Source: Roseovarius carneus
GTDB taxonomy: Bacteria; Pseudomonadota; Alphaproteobacteria; Rhodobacterales; Rhodobacteraceae
DNA: 64,000 nt
Direction: 5' to 3'
Assembly (NCBI RefSeq): GCF_020141465.1
Contig: NZ_JAHSPD010000001.1
Span: 896,501 to 960,500, forward strand
Each line of letters starts with the position of its first letter. Within the stretch, counting starts at the first letter, position 1. Both the position numbers and the translations under genes were made by a program. Under the pieces are notes generated by a model. It had not been told where the DNA came from. It was given only the letters and a program-made list of their open reading frames with translations, and made no database searches. Below are positions 61,709-64,000 of this stretch, one piece after another.

Positions 61709-61734
61709 TTAATGCCGCGTTAATGAGGCGTTAA
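61709..61734. promoter_or_regulatory. Two overlapping CtrA-consensus boxes upstream of the PAS gene
   Basis: Three TTAA tetramers at 61709, 61720 and 61731 are each separated by exactly 7 bases, giving two perfect TTAA-N7-TTAA boxes that share the middle half-site. On the minus strand the last half reads TTAACCAT. They lie between regB and the PAS gene, upstream of the latter. Confidence 0.7.
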
Positions 61735-61761
61735 TTCGGTGCAGAACTGTCTCTGCGGCGG

Positions 61762-63186
61762 TCAGGCCTTGAAAGGCTGGTTCAGGCCCAGCCCAATCTC
61801 GCTGTCGCCCGCATCAAGTGCGCTGCGCGGCCAGACCACCTCGACAAACGCGCCGGTGCGTGGCGACAGGGCCTCATCCGCACGAAACGAGTCTGCTCCG
61901 TTGGCAAAGCTGAGATCGGCCCCGGACCGCTCCAGCAATGTCTTGGCGATGAACAGGCCAAGCCCCATGCCCTCATATTCTGGGCGCTGTGGATCGCCCC
62001 CCTTGCCGCGCCGCCGCATCAGCGGATCACCGATGCGCCCCAGCAAATGGGGTGGGTATCCGCGCCCGTTATCCATGATCCGCAGAGTCACGGTCGTGTC
62101 TGTCCAGCTGCTCTCGATCCAGACCGTATCGCGCGCAAAATCCACGCCATTCTGGATCAGGTTGCGCAGGCCATGGATCACCTCGGGGCGGCGCAGGATA
62201 TTGGGCTGATCGAAGATTGATCCACCCCCTACGCCGTGATCGAAATGCACCGCCTTGCCGCGGGCCCTGTGGGGCTCTGCGGCCTCCTCAACCACTGCCG
62301 TGAGAGGTGCGCTGCGCAAGTGGATATCGTCCTTCCCGGTCCGCCCCATGGAGCGCAGGATATCGCGGCAGCGGTCTGCCTGTTCGCGGATTAGCAGAGC
62401 ATCCTCACGCAGATCGCTGCCCTCCTCCAGCTCATCGGCAAGCTCGGAACTGGCCAGTTTGATCGTGGCCAAAGGTGTGCCCAGCTCATGCGCCGCCGCC
62501 GCCACGACACCGCCCAGATCGGTCAACTTTTGCTCACGGGCTAGCGCCATCTGCGTGGCCTGAAGCGCATCGGACATCGCGCGAATTTCAGACACGACCC
62601 AGCGGGAATAGACCCCCAGAAACACAATTGCGATGGTGATCGCCACCCAATTGCCGAAAAGGAAAATATCCGGCATTTCCAGAATAAATCCTTGATCCGT
62701 CCTGAGCGGGAGATGGAACTCCACCAGTGCCGACACAATCACAATCGCCGTCAGACCCAAAAGCACCGTGGAGCGCGGGGAAAGCGCCGAAGCCGAGACA
62801 ATGACCGGGCCCACGATCAAAAGCGAAAACGGATTGTGCAGCCCGCCCGTGAGATAGAGCATCAGCCCTAGCTGAAGCATGTCGAAGAAGACCACGAGGA
62901 GGTTTTCTGTCTCGCTCAGCCGCTTGTTTTGAGGAAACACAAACGTGGCGACAAGATTGCTCACCACAGACACGCCGATGACCAGATAGAGAAGCTCCAT
63001 CTCAAGGCTCAAGTTATAATACCGCTCTGCGATGATCATTGCGGCGATTTGTCCGAAGACGGCCCACCACCGCAAAAGGATCAGTGTTCGCAGCCTGATC
63101 CACGTCCCGCCATGGCGCGGAGTGATGCGAACGGATGAATTATTTGTCATCTGCGTGGTTTCGTCTCGTTGTTGTTGCGCTGTCAT
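61762..63186 (-). CDS. regB: Redox-sensing histidine kinase RegB/PrrB
   Basis: 474 residues. Six membrane helices (about 35-195), with GGLHNPFSLL (114-122) matching the quinone-binding GGXXNPF motif. H-box AAHELGTPLA (His233), redox cysteine in DRCRDILRSMG (Cys273), then N-box NLIQNGVDFA and G-box DNGRGYPPHLL, GMGLGLFIAKTLL. Senses electron-transport redox state and phosphorylates RegA. Divergent from senC by 56 bases. Confidence 0.95.
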   Translation of the reverse strand: MTAQQQRDETTQMTNNSSVRITPRHGGTWIRLRTLILLRWWAVFGQIAAMIIAERYYNLSLEMELLYLVIGVSVVSNLVATFVFPQNKRLSETENLLVVFFDMLQLGLMLYLTGGLHNPFSLLIVGPVIVSASALSPRSTVLLGLTAIVIVSALVEFHLPLRTDQGFILEMPDIFLFGNWVAITIAIVFLGVYSRWVVSEIRAMSDALQATQMALAREQKLTDLGGVVAAAAHELGTPLATIKLASSELADELEEGSDLREDALLIREQADRCRDILRSMGRTGKDDIHLRSAPLTAVVEEAAEPHRARGKAVHFDHGVGGGSIFDQPNILRRPEVIHGLRNLIQNGVDFARDTVWIESSWTDTTVTLRIMDNGRGYPPHLLGRIGDPLMRRRGKGGDPQRPEYEGMGLGLFIAKTLLERSGADLSFANGADSFRADEALSPRTGAFVEVVWPRSALDAGDSEIGLGLNQPFKA

Positions 63187-63242
63187 GACATAAACCTGAC
63201 AGAGAAATTATACATTGCCCAGCCGCAGGGAGACCCATCGAC

Positions 63243-63869
63243 ATGACCCGCACATTTGCCATCGCCGCAACCGTCGCTGTGAGCGCCCTTTTGGGGGCAA
63301 GCTATTACCTGACCATGGGCAAAAGCGGCGGAGAGTTTGCGCAATGTAAGCAAGGCAGCATCGCGGGTGGAGCCAGTTCCATCGGTGGGCCCTTCACCCT
63401 CGTGAACGGGGCGGGCGACACGGTAACAAGCGAGCAGGTGCTTACCAAACCGTCGCTGATCTATTTCGGCTATACATTCTGCCCCGATGTCTGCCCGCTG
63501 GATGTGGCGCGCAATGCGGTGGCGGTTGAAATCCTTGAGGAAGAGGGGCTTGACGTGCAGCCCGTCTTTATCTCCATCGACCCTGAGCGCGACACCCCGG
63601 AAGTGGTTGCAGATTTCGTGGCGGCCCAGCACCCCAATATGGTAGGTCTCACCGGATCGCCCGAGCAGGTCAAAATGGCAAGCCAAGCCTATCGCACATT
63701 CTACTCCAAACAGCCCGCCGCACCCGGCGAGGAAGACTATTACCTCGTGGATCACACGACGTTCACCTACCTCACCCTGCCGGAGCGTGGATTTGTGGAA
63801 TTCTTCCGCCGTGACCTGGGACCAGAGGCGATGGCAGAACAGGTCGCATGTTTCGTAAACGCCAGTTGA
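63243..63869 (+). CDS. senC: SCO1/SenC copper chaperone
   Basis: 208 residues. N-terminal membrane anchor (TFAIAATVAVSALLGASYYL), copper site CPDVCP (Cys80, Cys84) and His171 in LVDHTTFTY. SCO proteins assemble cytochrome oxidase CuA or CuB. Located between regB and regA as in Rhodobacter reg/prr clusters. Confidence 0.95.
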   Translation: MTRTFAIAATVAVSALLGASYYLTMGKSGGEFAQCKQGSIAGGASSIGGPFTLVNGAGDTVTSEQVLTKPSLIYFGYTFCPDVCPLDVARNAVAVEILEEEGLDVQPVFISIDPERDTPEVVADFVAAQHPNMVGLTGSPEQVKMASQAYRTFYSKQPAAPGEEDYYLVDHTTFTYLTLPERGFVEFFRRDLGPEAMAEQVACFVNAS

Positions 63870-63947
63870 GGCCGCACCGGGCAGTTTGACGCAGGGGGTG
63901 CTGCGGGCTACACCCTAATATAATCAACCAGAAAACAAGGCGGCCTA

Positions 63948-64000
63948 ATGAGCGATACAGGTTACAATATTGGTCCGGATAAATCGCTGCTTTTGGTGGA
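63948..64000 (+). CDS. regA: Response regulator RegA/PrrA, N-terminal fragment
   Basis: Only 17 codons are present: MSDTGYNIGPDKSLLLV, running into the receiver-domain start. AAGGCGG precedes the ATG. The regB-senC-regA order supports the call; the rest lies outside the window. Confidence 0.85.
   Translation, partial: MSDTGYNIGPDKSLLLV

Noticed and set aside
63886-63914. TTGACG with weak -10 before regA
   Set aside because: The -10 (TACACC) matches only half of consensus; too weak to list as a promoter.

Overview
The window looks like part of a Rhodobacterales (Roseobacter/Rhodobacter-type) chromosome around the replication origin. Evidence: G+C-rich DNA with strong antisense open frames, a RegB-SenC-RegA redox cluster, AddAB instead of RecBCD, the AmgK-MurU muropeptide-recycling pair, HrcA-GrpE, a CtrA-type DNA motif, and perfect parS sites beside parAB. 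No rRNA, tRNA, insertion sequence or CRISPR array was seen.

Layout. 1-3081: the rimP-nusA-ylxR-infB translation/transcription operon on the minus strand, preceded by a promoter and a hairpin that looks like an attenuator. 3100-4821: a conspicuously AT-rich islet with two unrecognised membrane proteins; the second has no clear start. 4818-10871: pip, ubiG, a marR-nit-grxC-comF group, a methyltransferase and hemH. 10974-13165: small envelope genes, with two L,D-transpeptidases around a CAP-domain lipoprotein. 13226-17187: an overlapping RNA methyltransferase / CCA-adding enzyme / Nudix / Hsp33 operon. 17687-19460: a response regulator-PP2C phosphatase divergent from an Hpt protein. 19461-29571: amino-acid and central metabolism (ilvA, argG, class IV aminotransferase with sulfotransferase, msrA, maeB) and mutS.

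29676-41259 is the left flank of the origin: grpE-hrcA, rph-rdgB-hemW, parB-parA-rsmG-mnmG-mnmE, rho, hemJ. Two perfect parS sites lie inside or at the starts of rsmG and mnmG. The 41.26-41.67 kb gap is AT-rich with several DnaA-box-like sites and is the best oriC candidate. To the right, maf-aroE-coaE-dnaQ run away from it, followed by secB, fxsA, Tim44-mltA-Smr, an MFS transporter and hslVU.

51280-60073 is one tightly overlapping operon tsaE-amgK-murU-addB-addA-trxA. 60122-61657 encodes a PAS-only membrane protein with two overlapping CtrA-consensus boxes in front of it. 61762-64000 is regB, senC and the start of regA. Likely novelties are the AT-rich islet, the CtrA boxes before the PAS protein, the parS sites set in translation-initiation or coding sequence, and the rimP leader attenuator.
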